A stretch of DNA of 29,762 nt from UBA11400 sp964550435 (GCA_964550435.1 CAZJZI010000034.1:1-29762); one strand, 5' to 3'. Shown: positions 1-7,355, counted from the stretch's first letter. The notes: generated from the letters alone by a model not told the origin. A program made the numbers and translations.

Positions 1-964
1 AAGCTACTGGAGTGTCACCATCACAGATGAACAGACTGCCGGCCGGGATGGTGCGCTCTTGCTCGTCCAGAGTGACAAACTTGCGCTCTTTGTCAAAGGT
101 CTGAACGACAATACGCTTGCCTTGAAGTAGATCAAAGTCGAAGGCATGAAGTGGTTGTCCCAGTTCGTGGAGTACATAATTCGTTGCATCCACAATTGCG
201 TTGATAGGACGAAGTCCAATTGCACGAAGTTTGTTTTGAAGCCAATCAGGTGAGGGTTTTACTTCCACATTTCGGATCAACATCCCAACATAGCGATGGC
301 ATAGCTCGGGATCTTTGATTTCCACTGTGACTTCGCCCTCAAGATCGGATTCTGGGTGTGATTTGAGCGAAGCAAAAGGCTTTTTGAGTGATTTATTGAG
401 CACAGCGGCCATATCGCGAGCCACACCAAGATGGCAGCTTGCATCGGGTCGATTCGGAGTGAGCCCGATTTCTAGTACGTAGTCGATGTTCAGATCTAGA
501 ACTTTAGAAATCGGAGTCCCGACTTTCAATGCGTCGTCGAGAACCATAATGCCACTATGATCCTCACCGATGCCTAATTCGTCCTCGGCGCAAATCATGC
601 CTTCGGACACTTCTCCACGGATTTTGGATTTGCGAATCACCAGGTTTGTTCCATCTGGAAGTTGAAGCGGAAGCTCTGTTCCGACCGTAGCTACGGCTAC
701 GGTTTGCCCAGCTGCCACATTCGGCGCTCCACATACGATTTGAACGGTCTCTGTGCCGGTGTCGACCGTGCATAGACTGAGTTTGTCGGCATTCGGATGC
801 TTGACGCATGTAAGTACCTTGGCAACTACAACGCCATCCAGTGCGGAGCCTATTTGAGTAACATCTTCTACTTCGAGTCCGGTAAGAGTCAGGATATCGG
901 CAACTTCTTGCGGAGACTGATCGAAATCGAGGTAGTTTTTAAGCCAATTGTATGAGATTTTCAT
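1..964 (-). CDS. pheT: Phenylalanyl-tRNA synthetase beta subunit, N-terminal part (partial)
   Basis: This is the beta chain of the alpha2beta2 enzyme that charges tRNA-Phe. The ATG at 964-962 begins MKISYNWLKNYLDF, a typical PheT N-terminus, and about 321 residues are visible before the gene runs off the left edge (full PheT is near 800). Visible parts are the tRNA-binding OB-like domain (about residues 40-150, with GMICAEDELGIGEDHSG and EIGLTPNRPDA) and the start of the B3/B4 editing region (INAIVDATNYVLHELGQPLHAFD). It starts 16 bases after pheS, so the two subunits are almost certainly co-transcribed. The frame is intact throughout. Identification is secure; only the C-terminal catalytic-like and anticodon-binding domains are unseen. 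Confidence 0.97.
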   Translation of the reverse strand, partial: MKISYNWLKNYLDFDQSPQEVADILTLTGLEVEDVTQIGSALDGVVVAKVLTCVKHPNADKLSLCTVDTGTETVQIVCGAPNVAAGQTVAVATVGTELPLQLPDGTNLVIRKSKIRGEVSEGMICAEDELGIGEDHSGIMVLDDALKVGTPISKVLDLNIDYVLEIGLTPNRPDASCHLGVARDMAAVLNKSLKKPFASLKSHPESDLEGEVTVEIKDPELCHRYVGMLIRNVEVKPSPDWLQNKLRAIGLRPINAIVDATNYVLHELGQPLHAFDFDLLQGKRIVVQTFDKERKFVTLDEQERTIPAGSLFICDGDTPVA

Positions 965-980
965 GATAACGGATCAATTC

Positions 981-1991
981 TTACTGAAACTGTTCAAGGA
1001 AACGCAGGTCGTTTTCGTAGTAGATTCGGATGTCGTCGACATCGTACCGCAGTGAGGCGATACGTTCGACACCCATTCCAAGGGCAAAACCAGAGTACAC
1101 TTCAGGATCGATATCCACTGACTTCAGCACATTCGGATGGACCATTCCAGCCCCCAGAATTTCGAGCCAGCGACCGGGTTTACCGGGTGATTCCCACCAG
1201 ATATCCATTTCAAGACTCGGTTCAGTAAATGGGAAAAAGGAGGGACGCAGGCGATAAGTGACCTTGCGGTTGAACACCATTTCAGCCAGCATGACCAATG
1301 TTTCTTTGAGTTCTGCAAAACTCACATTTTTATCCACATACAGTGCCTCGACCTGGTGGAACAGGAAGTAGGACTTGTAAGTTACAGATTCGTTTCTGTA
1401 CACACGTCCGGGCATGATGGCACGGATAGGAGGGCGTTGCTCCAGCATTTTGCGAATCTGCACCGGGGAAGTATGCGTACGCAGGAGCAAATCCTTACTG
1501 ATATCGGACTCATCCTTGTTGATATAGAACGTGTCTTGCATATCGCGAGCAGGGTGCTCGGGTGGAAAATTCAGCGACGTGAAATTATGAAAATCGTCTT
1601 CTATCTCCGGACCATCTGCAATAGAAAAGCCGAGGCGGAAGAATACTTTCTTGATTTCTTGAAGTGTGAGCGTCAAAGGATGTAATGATCCATGCTGGAT
1701 GGATGTCCCTGGCAGTGAAATATCGTCTGTGATCGAACGTTTTTGGGTCGAAGCAGATTCAATTCGGGCCTTAGCCTCATCGTATACAGATTGAGCGTAC
1801 TCTTTGAGTTCGTTCAGAAGCTTTCCGACGGCACCTCGTTCCTCAGCAGAGACTTGTCCCATAACGGAGAACAATCCTGGAACGATACCCTTTTTAGACA
1901 AGAATTTGAGACGATATTGCTCAAGAGACTGAGCGTCATTGATCTGGAACTGTGCGATTTCAGACCGTATTTCCTGCGTTTTTTCCTTCAT
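981..1991 (-). CDS. pheS: Phenylalanyl-tRNA synthetase alpha subunit
   Basis: This is the catalytic alpha chain of PheRS, 336 residues. An N-terminal coiled-coil arm (about residues 1-85) is followed by a class II aminoacyl-tRNA synthetase core: motif 2 region GRVYRNESVTYKSYFLFHQ, then EILGAGMVHPNVL and motif 3 GFALGMGVERIASLRYDVDD. I chose the ATG at 1991 because AGGGGA lies five bases upstream. An in-frame codon 30 bases earlier would start inside the terminator hairpin between rplT and pheS. The segment before FHQVE differs from the usual THSPMFHQ wording, which may be a lineage trait. Expression probably depends on read-through or attenuation at the upstream terminator. Confidence 0.97.
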   Translation of the reverse strand: MKEKTQEIRSEIAQFQINDAQSLEQYRLKFLSKKGIVPGLFSVMGQVSAEERGAVGKLLNELKEYAQSVYDEAKARIESASTQKRSITDDISLPGTSIQHGSLHPLTLTLQEIKKVFFRLGFSIADGPEIEDDFHNFTSLNFPPEHPARDMQDTFYINKDESDISKDLLLRTHTSPVQIRKMLEQRPPIRAIMPGRVYRNESVTYKSYFLFHQVEALYVDKNVSFAELKETLVMLAEMVFNRKVTYRLRPSFFPFTEPSLEMDIWWESPGKPGRWLEILGAGMVHPNVLKSVDIDPEVYSGFALGMGVERIASLRYDVDDIRIYYENDLRFLEQFQ

Positions 1992-2003
1992 ATCCCCTGT
2001 ATA

Positions 2004-2041
2004 AAATAAAAAAACCGGCAAGCACTGGGTACTTGCCGGTT
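2004..2041 (-). terminator. Intrinsic terminator or attenuator between rplT and pheS
   Basis: On the minus strand a perfect 10-bp stem (2032-2041 with 2013-2022, AACCGGCAAG/CTTGCCGGTT) can extend inward by three more pairs to a three-base loop. It is followed by a run of seven T and further T-rich sequence. The ribosome-binding site of pheS begins about eleven bases after the T run. It may end the rpmI-rplT transcript or control pheST by attenuation; the sequence alone does not decide. Confidence 0.85.
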
Positions 2042-2054
2042 ATGCATGGTGCAA

Positions 2055-2405
2055 TTACTTGGCAAGAGCCGTTTGAACGATCGCTTGGAAAGCGGCTGGT
2101 TCGAAAACGGCGAGGTCTGCCAGGACCTTGCGGTTGATTTCCATGTTTTTGGATTTCATGGCTCCCATCAACTTTGAGTAGGTTACATCGTGGAGGCGAG
2201 CTGCAGCGTTGATCCGCGCGATCCAGAGTTTTCTGAATTCACGCTTACGGACACGGCGATCACGATACTGATAAAGCAATGCTTTCTCGACCGTGTTCTT
2301 CGCTACAGTGTAGACTTTACTTCTCGCGCCCCAGTAACCTTTCGCAAGACCTAAGATCTTTTTGCGACGGCGACGGGAAGCCACATTATTTGATGAACGT
2401 GGCAT
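2055..2405 (-). CDS. rplT: 50S ribosomal protein L20
   Basis: This is large-subunit ribosomal protein L20, 116 residues, the normal length. It binds 23S rRNA early in 50S assembly. The N-terminal extension is very basic (ASRRRRKKILGLAKGYWG) and leads into the conserved RDRRVRKREFRKLWIARINA core and the C-terminal globular part (YSKLMGAMK). It lies 49 bases after rpmI in the usual infC-rpmI-rplT order. In other bacteria L20 represses its own operon by binding the leader mRNA; I see no obvious copy of the known leader structures here. Frame and ends are intact. Confidence 0.98.
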   Translation of the reverse strand: MPRSSNNVASRRRRKKILGLAKGYWGARSKVYTVAKNTVEKALLYQYRDRRVRKREFRKLWIARINAAARLHDVTYSKLMGAMKSKNMEINRKVLADLAVFEPAAFQAIVQTALAK

Positions 2406-2454
2406 TTTATTGGAAGTTAAATGTTAATGTTATTGTTATTAGATAAACGAAAGC

Positions 2455-2652
2455 TTAGAGGTAAGGGACGAGCATTTTTATGTTTTTCTCGTCAGCCTCT
2501 GAAACCAACGTGGTACCACGCAGATTACGCTTACGCTTAGCTGATTTTTTGGTCAAAATGTGACTCTTAAACGCTTTTTTTCTTTTCAGACGGCCGGAAC
2601 CGGTGAGCTGAACACGTTTCTTCGCCCCACTATTACTTTTGAATTTTGGCAT
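2455..2652 (-). CDS. rpmI: 50S ribosomal protein L35
   Basis: This is large-subunit ribosomal protein L35, 65 residues. It shows the family pattern: MPKFKSNSGAKKR at the N-terminus, then LTGSGRLKRKKAFKSH and LTKKSAKRKRNLRG, with a strongly basic middle. AGGAAT precedes the ATG. The gene is separated from infC by about 290 bases containing a terminator, a repeat element and a possible promoter, so rpmI-rplT may be transcribed separately from thrS-infC. Confidence 0.97.
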   Translation of the reverse strand: MPKFKSNSGAKKRVQLTGSGRLKRKKAFKSHILTKKSAKRKRNLRGTTLVSEADEKNIKMLVPYL

Positions 2653-2690
2653 ATTCCTACTTCATTTCAAATTGAACTTGGGATAAGCTC

Positions 2691-2721
2691 GAAAGATACA
2701 CATATCACGCACTTTTTACAA
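2691..2721 (-). promoter_or_regulatory. Possible promoter for rpmI-rplT
   Basis: On the minus strand TTG (2721-2719) lies 20 bases before TATCTTTC (2698-2691). This matches the Bacteroidota pattern TTG-(19-21)-TAnnTTTG with one mismatch in the last base. It would start transcription about 30 bases before the rpmI ATG. The -33 part lies inside the hairpin at 2704-2738. This is a prediction by pattern only. Confidence 0.3.
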
Positions 2722-2738
2722 GTAAAAACGTGCGTGAT
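2704..2738. repeat. Near-perfect hairpin in the rpmI leader
   Basis: ATCACGCAC (2704-2712) pairs with GTGCGTGAT (2730-2738), and TTTTTAC pairs with GTAAAAA inside it, with one bulged base and a two-base loop: about 16 pairs in total. No T run follows it on the minus strand, so it is not a simple terminator. It overlaps the putative -33 element of rpmI and could be an operator or a leader structure. Confidence 0.6.
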
Positions 2739-2746
2739 GAGACAAG

Positions 2747-2915
2747 AGAAAACGGAAAACTGTAAACGGCCATTCAAAGACGGGTCAAGTACATAGACCA
2801 AAAAAAGTAAACAGAAAACGGAAAATAGATAATGGCCATTCAAGTACGAAAAATCGATTTCGCCAGGCACTGGCACACCAGATGGGCTGTTTACCGTTTA
2901 CAGTTTACCGTTTTC
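2747..2915. repeat. Low-complexity intergenic element A (GTAAAC/GGAAAA words)
   Basis: The infC-rpmI gap holds a repeat built from words such as AGAAAACGGAAAA, CTGTAAACGG and GTAAACAG. A 31-base unit occurs twice in direct orientation (2747-2777 and 2813-2843), sharing the 13-mer AGAAAACGGAAAA and the 10-mer GGCCATTCAA at identical spacing. A 22-base segment (2748-2769) recurs inverted at 2894-2915 with one mismatch. No convincing reading frame exists here. Confidence 0.75.
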
Positions 2916-2917
2916 GT

Positions 2918-2944
2918 AAAAAAAGAAGCCAAGCTTCTTTTTTT
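2918..2944 (-). terminator. Intrinsic terminator overlapping the infC stop codon
   Basis: A 12-bp stem (seven A:T pairs plus GAAGC/GCTTC) with a three-base loop spans the end of infC. On the minus strand the 3' arm ends in seven T. The last two bases of the stem are part of the infC TAA codon region. The symmetric A/T arms would let it work in both directions. Confidence 0.85.
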
Positions 2945-3482
2945 ACTTGAGCGGAGCGATAATAAGAGACATCCTTTTACCCTCGAGTGTCGCTTTTTGC
3001 TCAACCTTGCCCAGATCTTCCAGATCCTGGGTGAAGCGGTTCAAAAGTTCTTCTCCATTTTGAGAATAAATGATATCACGGCCACGGAATTGTACCGTTG
3101 CTTTAACCTTGGCACCATCTTCTAAGAATTTTTTAGCGTGCTTGAGTTTAAAGTCATAGTCGTGATCGTCGGTATGTGGACGGAAACGTAATTCCTTCAG
3201 CGTTACAACGTGCTGCTTTTTCTTGGCTTCTTTCTCTTTTTTCTTCTTTTCGAATTGGAATTTGCCATAATCCATGATTCGGCAAACTGGTGGATCTGCA
3301 TTTGGTGCTACTTCAACCAAATCCAATTCAAATTGCTCTGCCAATCGCAGGGCCTCTGACGACGAGGTGAGTACGTGATCTCCGTTTGGTTTGATCACTC
3401 GTACCTTAGGAGCGTTGATTTCGCCGTTCAGACGTTCACGTGGCTCCTGTTTGTATTCTTTAAAACGCTTTCCGATAGTAAT
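2943..3482 (-). CDS. infC: Translation initiation factor IF-3 (non-canonical ATT start)
   Basis: IF-3 binds the 30S subunit and checks start-codon pairing. The N-domain (LNGEINAPKVRV...LDLVEVAPNADPPVCRIMDYGKF), the lysine-rich linker and the C-domain (LKELRFRPHTDDHDYDFKLKHAKKFLEDG...GKRMSLIIAPLK) are all present. Between the in-frame TAA of thrS (3494-3492) and the GTG at 3398 there is no ATG, GTG or TTG, yet the conserved N-domain begins upstream of 3398. The frame must therefore start at ATT (3482, 179 residues) or ATC (3476, 177 residues). AGGAG at 3490-3486 lies three bases before ATT and nine before ATC. AUU initiation with autoregulation is established for E. coli infC. A start at the GTG would give only 151 residues and cut the N-domain. 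Confidence 0.93.
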   Translation of the reverse strand: MTIGKRFKEYKQEPRERLNGEINAPKVRVIKPNGDHVLTSSSEALRLAEQFELDLVEVAPNADPPVCRIMDYGKFQFEKKKKEKEAKKKQHVVTLKELRFRPHTDDHDYDFKLKHAKKFLEDGAKVKATVQFRGRDIIYSQNGEELLNRFTQDLEDLGKVEQKATLEGKRMSLIIAPLK

Positions 3483-3491
3483 TGTCTCCTG

Positions 3492-5441
3492 TTAATTCAA
3501 AGTTGGGGGATTATCCCTGTTGTCAATTTCCGCGCGTACTTTATCAAGAAATTCTGAGAATTTCAAACTTCCTTGATCACCTCGCTTATGCCGGCGTACA
3601 GAAACTGTTCCTTCGTTGGCTTCTCGTTCACCGATAATCAACATATATGGAATTTTTTTCTTTTCCGCATCTCTAATTTTTGCACCGATTTGATCACTCC
3701 GTGTATCGGTCTCCACACGAATTCCGTGAGATTTCATCTCAGATTCATACTTGTGGGCCAGTTCGTTGAATTGATCTGAAACCGGAATCAGCATGACTTG
3801 CTGGGGTGTTAACCAAACCGGAAAGTCACCTGCAAAATGTTCGATTAAAATACTGGTAAACCGCTCCATGGATCCAAATGGTGCCCGATGTATGATAACC
3901 GGACGGTGTTTCTGATTATCACTACCGACATAGGTCAAATCGAATCGCTCTGGCATGACATAGTCAACCTGTATGGTTCCCACTTGCCATTTACGTCCAA
4001 GTGCATCTTTGATAATGAAATCAATTTTTGGTCCGTAGAAGCTCGCTTCACCCGGAGCTACAACGTAATCAAGGTCTAGTTCGTCTGCGACTTCCTTGAT
4101 TTCCCGCTGTGCACGCTCCCAGTATTCTGTGTTACCACCATATTTCTTCTCATTGTCATCTCGGAATGAGAGGCGGATATCGACTGCCATATCGAACGTT
4201 TCAAACACGTATTTGGTCAGGTCGATGCAGTTTTTGATCTCGTCTTTGAGCTGCTCATCGGTGCAATAAATGTGGGCATCATCCTGAGTGAATCCACGCA
4301 CGCGGGATAGCCCGTTTAGTTCTCCGGATTGCTCGTAGCGGTATACAGTGCCAAATTCGGCCAGACGCAACGGTAAGTCGCGATAACTGCGCATGGACGA
4401 TGAGTAAATTCTGTGGTGATGCGGACAGTTCATCGGTTTGAGCATGTACTGCTCGTCTTCGACCGTAATCGGATCAAATTGGGAGTCGGCGTAGTACGGA
4501 TAATGACCCGATGTTTTGTACAATTCGATGTTACCGATATGAGGAGTGATTACCTCTTTGTATCCGCGGGCTATCTGCTCTTTGCGCAGGAAAGCTTCCA
4601 GAGTACGACGGATCATGGTTCCGTTTGGCAACCAGATCGGCAATCCTTTACCCACCATCTGATCGATGATAAAAATGCCAAGTTCTTTGCCCAGTTTCTT
4701 GTGATCGCGCTTCTTGGCTTCTTCAAGCTGAATCAAATACTCATCAAGCATGGACTTTTTCGGGAAAGTGATTCCATAAACTCGAGTCAGCTGCTTGTTC
4801 TTCTCGTCTCCGCGCCAGTAGGCACCTGCAATACTGAGCAATTTAATGGCTTTGATGGGCTCAGTGGATGGGATGTGAGGACCACGGCAGAGGTCTACGA
4901 AGTTTCCCTGCTGATAAAATGTGATCTGACCATCTTCGAGTCCATCGAGCAAATCGATTTTGTAGGGATCGTTTTTCTCCTTGAAATAGGCAATCGCATC
5001 AGCTTTTGGTACTTCCTTGCGTTCAAAAGAAGACTTCTGACGTGCTAATTCCAGTATTTTGTTCTCGATTTTCAGCAAGTCGGCTTCGGTGAGTTTGTAG
5101 TCGCCGAAATCCATGTCGTAGTAGAATCCGTTACCAATTGGCGGACCGATTCCGAATTTTACATCTTCGAATAATTCCTGAACAGCTTCAGCAAGTAAGT
5201 GTGCGGAACTATGCCAGAAGGTTTGCTGCCCGTCTTCAGAATCCCAGGTGTTGATCGTGATGCTTCCGTTGGTCGTAATCGGGCGGTTTAGGTCATAAAT
5301 AGTGCCAGAAACGGTGACAGATAAAGCAGCACGTGCCAGTCCCGGGGAGATAGCCTGAGCCACCTCGAATCCGGTGGTGCCGGAAGGGTAGGATCGGACA
5401 GTTCCATCGGGGAAGGTCAACGAAATGGATTGGGAAGACAT
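3492..5441 (-). CDS. thrS: Threonyl-tRNA synthetase
   Basis: ThrRS charges tRNA-Thr and edits mischarged serine; 649 residues, usual for the full-length form. Order of domains: TGS (about 1-63), editing domain with HSSAH at 77-81 and the VDLCRGPHIP segment, class II core with MLKPMNCPHHH (zinc cysteine) and the late HRAPFGSMERF motif, and a C-terminal anticodon-binding domain (VMLIPVSDQFNELA...TDTRSDQIGAKIRDAEKKKIPYMLIIGEREA). The ATG at 5441 has no clear Shine-Dalgarno sequence. The stop lies ten bases before the infC ATT, so thrS and infC are likely co-transcribed as in many bacteria. A probable tRNA terminator sits just upstream (5462-5492), and I see no strong promoter between it and the start. 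Confidence 0.98.
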   Translation of the reverse strand: MSSQSISLTFPDGTVRSYPSGTTGFEVAQAISPGLARAALSVTVSGTIYDLNRPITTNGSITINTWDSEDGQQTFWHSSAHLLAEAVQELFEDVKFGIGPPIGNGFYYDMDFGDYKLTEADLLKIENKILELARQKSSFERKEVPKADAIAYFKEKNDPYKIDLLDGLEDGQITFYQQGNFVDLCRGPHIPSTEPIKAIKLLSIAGAYWRGDEKNKQLTRVYGITFPKKSMLDEYLIQLEEAKKRDHKKLGKELGIFIIDQMVGKGLPIWLPNGTMIRRTLEAFLRKEQIARGYKEVITPHIGNIELYKTSGHYPYYADSQFDPITVEDEQYMLKPMNCPHHHRIYSSSMRSYRDLPLRLAEFGTVYRYEQSGELNGLSRVRGFTQDDAHIYCTDEQLKDEIKNCIDLTKYVFETFDMAVDIRLSFRDDNEKKYGGNTEYWERAQREIKEVADELDLDYVVAPGEASFYGPKIDFIIKDALGRKWQVGTIQVDYVMPERFDLTYVGSDNQKHRPVIIHRAPFGSMERFTSILIEHFAGDFPVWLTPQQVMLIPVSDQFNELAHKYESEMKSHGIRVETDTRSDQIGAKIRDAEKKKIPYMLIIGEREANEGTVSVRRHKRGDQGSLKFSEFLDKVRAEIDNRDNPPTLN

Positions 5442-5461
5442 AAATCGATCGTTAGGTATAT

Positions 5462-5492
5462 AAAAAACAAAAAGCGCCGGTTACCCATGCGC
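5462..5492 (-). terminator. Probable terminator after tRNA-Val
   Basis: On the minus strand GCGC (5492-5489) pairs with GCGC (5477-5474) around an imperfect inner GG/CC stem, followed by TTTTTGTTTTTT. It lies 17 bases after the tRNA 3' end. The stem is short and interrupted, so the call is moderate. Confidence 0.5.
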
Positions 5493-5508
5493 ATTGTTTA
5501 GAAGGATG

Positions 5509-5582
5509 TGGGTCGTAATGGATTCGAACCATCGACCTCCACGATGTCAACGTGGCGCTCTAACCAACTGAGCTAACGACCC
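5509..5582 (-). tRNA. tRNA-Val (anticodon GAC)
   Basis: The minus strand folds as a full cloverleaf. The acceptor arm is GGGTCGT/ACGACCC, and the D arm is GCTC...GAGC with AGTTGGTTA. The anticodon arm is CCACG-TTGACAT-CGTGG with GAC at 5548-5546, then variable loop AGGTC. The T arm is GATGG-TTCGAAT-CCATT and the discriminator base is A. The 3' CCA is not encoded. The gene stands alone upstream of thrS with its own likely promoter and terminator. Confidence 0.97.
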
Positions 5583-5595
5583 TCACAGAGTTCGA

Positions 5596-5625
5596 CAAGA
5601 TACGACGGAAGTGGGCTGAATTCAA
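5596..5625 (-). promoter_or_regulatory. Probable promoter of tRNA-Val
   Basis: On the minus strand TTG (5625-5623), a 20-base spacer and TATCTTG (5602-5596) lie just upstream of the mature tRNA 5' end at 5582. This fits the Bacteroidota housekeeping pattern with one base missing from TAnnTTTG. Confidence 0.45.
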
Positions 5626-5710
5626 TGTTTTTTGTGTAGAAAATGTGTAATAACGTGCATTTTTGCGGTGGATGTTGTGTTTGTTACTGTGTTCTGAGTG
5701 TAAAACATCG

Positions 5711-5718
5711 TATCTTTG
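5711..5718 (+). promoter_or_regulatory. Promoter -7 element of nusB-ychF
   Basis: TATCTTTG matches the Bacteroidota -7 consensus TAnnTTTG exactly and lies 22 bases before the nusB ATG. The -33 region is weak (TGTG at 5688-5691, 19 bases upstream). Confidence 0.5.
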
Positions 5719-5740
5719 GAAGATATATTAAATTTGTTAC

Positions 5741-6211
5741 ATGATTAATCGAAGAACTCTCAGGGAAGCCGTACTTAAAGCAGTGTATGCTTTTTTGTTA
5801 TCGAATGATGATGCGGCGCACGTTATTGCTACTCAGATCAAGCCGGAAGCCAAGGAAAAAGAAGACCTACAGTTTGCTGAAAAACTGTTTCTTGCTACTA
5901 TCCAACACGGTGAGGATTACGACACGTATATCGATTCACGAATACAGAACTGGGAATTATCCAGAATCGCCCTGGTTGATAAAATCGTCCTGAGAATGGC
6001 TATAGCTGAGCTTCTTGCATTTGATGACATTCCGACCAAAGTAACCATCAATGAAGCTATTGAGGTTGCCAAGAAGTACTCTACTGCTAAATCCGGTAAG
6101 TTTGTGAACGGTGTTCTTGATGGGGTCCTTGACGACCTTAGAAAAGAAGGCAAGATCAATAAAACCGGAATCGGACTTGTAGAGACCGCTCTTCGCAGAG
6201 CTAAGAAATAA
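5741..6211 (+). CDS. nusB: Transcription antitermination factor NusB
   Basis: NusB forms the rRNA antitermination complex with NusE (S10) on boxA RNA. The 156-residue protein is all-helical and of usual length. It starts RRTLREAVLKAVYAFL (the N-terminal RNA-binding arginine/lysine patch), has the central RIALVDKIVLRMAIAELL helix, and ends in the family signature TINEAIEVAKKYSTAKSGKFVNGVLDGVL. It begins at an ATG 22 bases after a consensus -7 element and is followed 31 bases later by ychF on the same strand, so the two likely form one transcript. Confidence 0.96.
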   Translation: MINRRTLREAVLKAVYAFLLSNDDAAHVIATQIKPEAKEKEDLQFAEKLFLATIQHGEDYDTYIDSRIQNWELSRIALVDKIVLRMAIAELLAFDDIPTKVTINEAIEVAKKYSTAKSGKFVNGVLDGVLDDLRKEGKINKTGIGLVETALRRAKK

Positions 6212-6242
6212 TTTTACCCAATAATAGTCAGAATTTATATCC

Positions 6243-7343
6243 ATGAGTTTGAAATGTGGAATTGTGGGACTTCCGAACGTAGGGAAGTCCTCTTTGTTTA
6301 ATGCCTTGAGTAACGCAGGTGCCGAAGCTGCTAATTTTCCTTTTTGTACAATCGATCCGAATGTGGGTATTGTACCGGTGCCGGATCCACGACTGGATAA
6401 GTTGACTGAACTGGTTAAACCACAACGTGTTATACCGGCTTCAATTGAATTTGTGGATATCGCAGGTCTTGTAAAAGGGGCTTCAGAAGGGAAAGGGAAA
6501 GGCAACGCTTTTTTATCCCACATCCGTGAAGTGGATATCATTGTGCATGTGGTTCGTTGCTTTGTAGATGATGATGTCATTCATGTGGAGGGTGGTATCG
6601 ATCCGATTCGTGATATTCAAATCATCGATTCTGAACTTCTCTATAAAGATTTGGAGAGTATCGAAAAACGAGTAGATAGACTGAAAAAAGCGGCTAAAGC
6701 AGGAGATAAGCAGATAACGATGCAGCTTGAAGCGGTAGATCGTCTACGCGAGCATGTAGAAAACGGGAATCCTGTGCGTTCTTTTCAGGCCAATGAACTG
6801 GAGCGTGAAGGATATTCAGATTTGTTTCTGCTGACAGAAAAACCGGTGCTCTATGTTACGAATGTCGCCGAAACTGACCTTCCTGATGCACAGGGTAATC
6901 AATACGTGGATAAAGTTCGAGAGGTAGCAAAATCTCAGGGATCTGAATTGGTCGTAGTGAGCGCTAAAGTTGAGGCTGAAATAGCAGAGTTGGATGCCGA
7001 AGAAAAAATAATGTTCCTACAGGAATTAGGAATTGAAAGTGCCGGTCTTGATCTTTTGATCCGTGCGGCTTACAAAGAACTTGGATTGATCACGTATTTT
7101 ACTGCCGGTGAAAAAGAAGTTCGTGCCTGGACCATCGAAAAAGGATTTAAAGCACCACAGGCTGCGGGTGTGATCCATTCAGACTTCGAACGAGGATTTA
7201 TCCGGGCTGAGACCATCAAGTACGACGATTATGTGCAATACAAGACCGAAGCTGCTGCCAAAGAAGCCGGTAAAATGCGCTCAGAAGGAAAAGAATACAT
7301 CGTTATGGACGGCGATGTGATGCACTTCCGTTTCAACGTGTAG
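6243..7343 (+). CDS. ychF: Ribosome-binding ATPase YchF (Obg/Ola1 family)
   Basis: YchF is a TRAFAC-class P-loop protein that binds ribosomes and prefers ATP over GTP. The 366 residues give the standard length. Walker A GLPNVGKSS occupies residues 9-17, the switch segment has NFPFCTIDPNVG, and G3 is DIAGL (72-76). The G4 position reads NVAE (207-210) rather than NKxD, which is the family's ATP-specificity change. A coiled-coil stretch lies near 135-175 and a C-terminal TGS domain (LITYFTAGEKEVRAWTI to HFRFNV) closes the protein. It follows nusB and ends at an intrinsic terminator. Confidence 0.97.
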   Translation: MSLKCGIVGLPNVGKSSLFNALSNAGAEAANFPFCTIDPNVGIVPVPDPRLDKLTELVKPQRVIPASIEFVDIAGLVKGASEGKGKGNAFLSHIREVDIIVHVVRCFVDDDVIHVEGGIDPIRDIQIIDSELLYKDLESIEKRVDRLKKAAKAGDKQITMQLEAVDRLREHVENGNPVRSFQANELEREGYSDLFLLTEKPVLYVTNVAETDLPDAQGNQYVDKVREVAKSQGSELVVVSAKVEAEIAELDAEEKIMFLQELGIESAGLDLLIRAAYKELGLITYFTAGEKEVRAWTIEKGFKAPQAAGVIHSDFERGFIRAETIKYDDYVQYKTEAAAKEAGKMRSEGKEYIVMDGDVMHFRFNV

Positions 7344-7355
7344 ATCCATTCGAAG

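Noticed and set aside
2653..2742. Known L20 leader riboswitch-like structure upstream of rpmI
   Set aside because: A strong hairpin exists, but I cannot match it to any described L20-binding leader by eye.
2560..2876. Short frames on both strands through the infC-rpmI gap
   Set aside because: They read through repeat element A and hairpins, have no start context and no protein-like pattern.
2747..2915. Element A as a CRISPR array
   Set aside because: Only two direct copies with a diverged centre plus one inverted copy, no regular spacers and no cas genes.
4413..5048. A 211-codon open frame on the plus strand opposite thrS
   Set aside because: It lies wholly antisense to a secure gene, has no recognisable domain, and its composition follows from thrS codon use.
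5442..5508. A T-box or other tRNA-sensing leader before thrS
   Set aside because: The leader is under 70 bases, holds only the tRNA terminator, and lacks T-box sequence; T-boxes are also a Gram-positive feature.
5957..6580. A 207-codon minus-strand frame across nusB and ychF
   Set aside because: It spans the junction of two certain plus-strand genes and shows no motif; a shadow frame.
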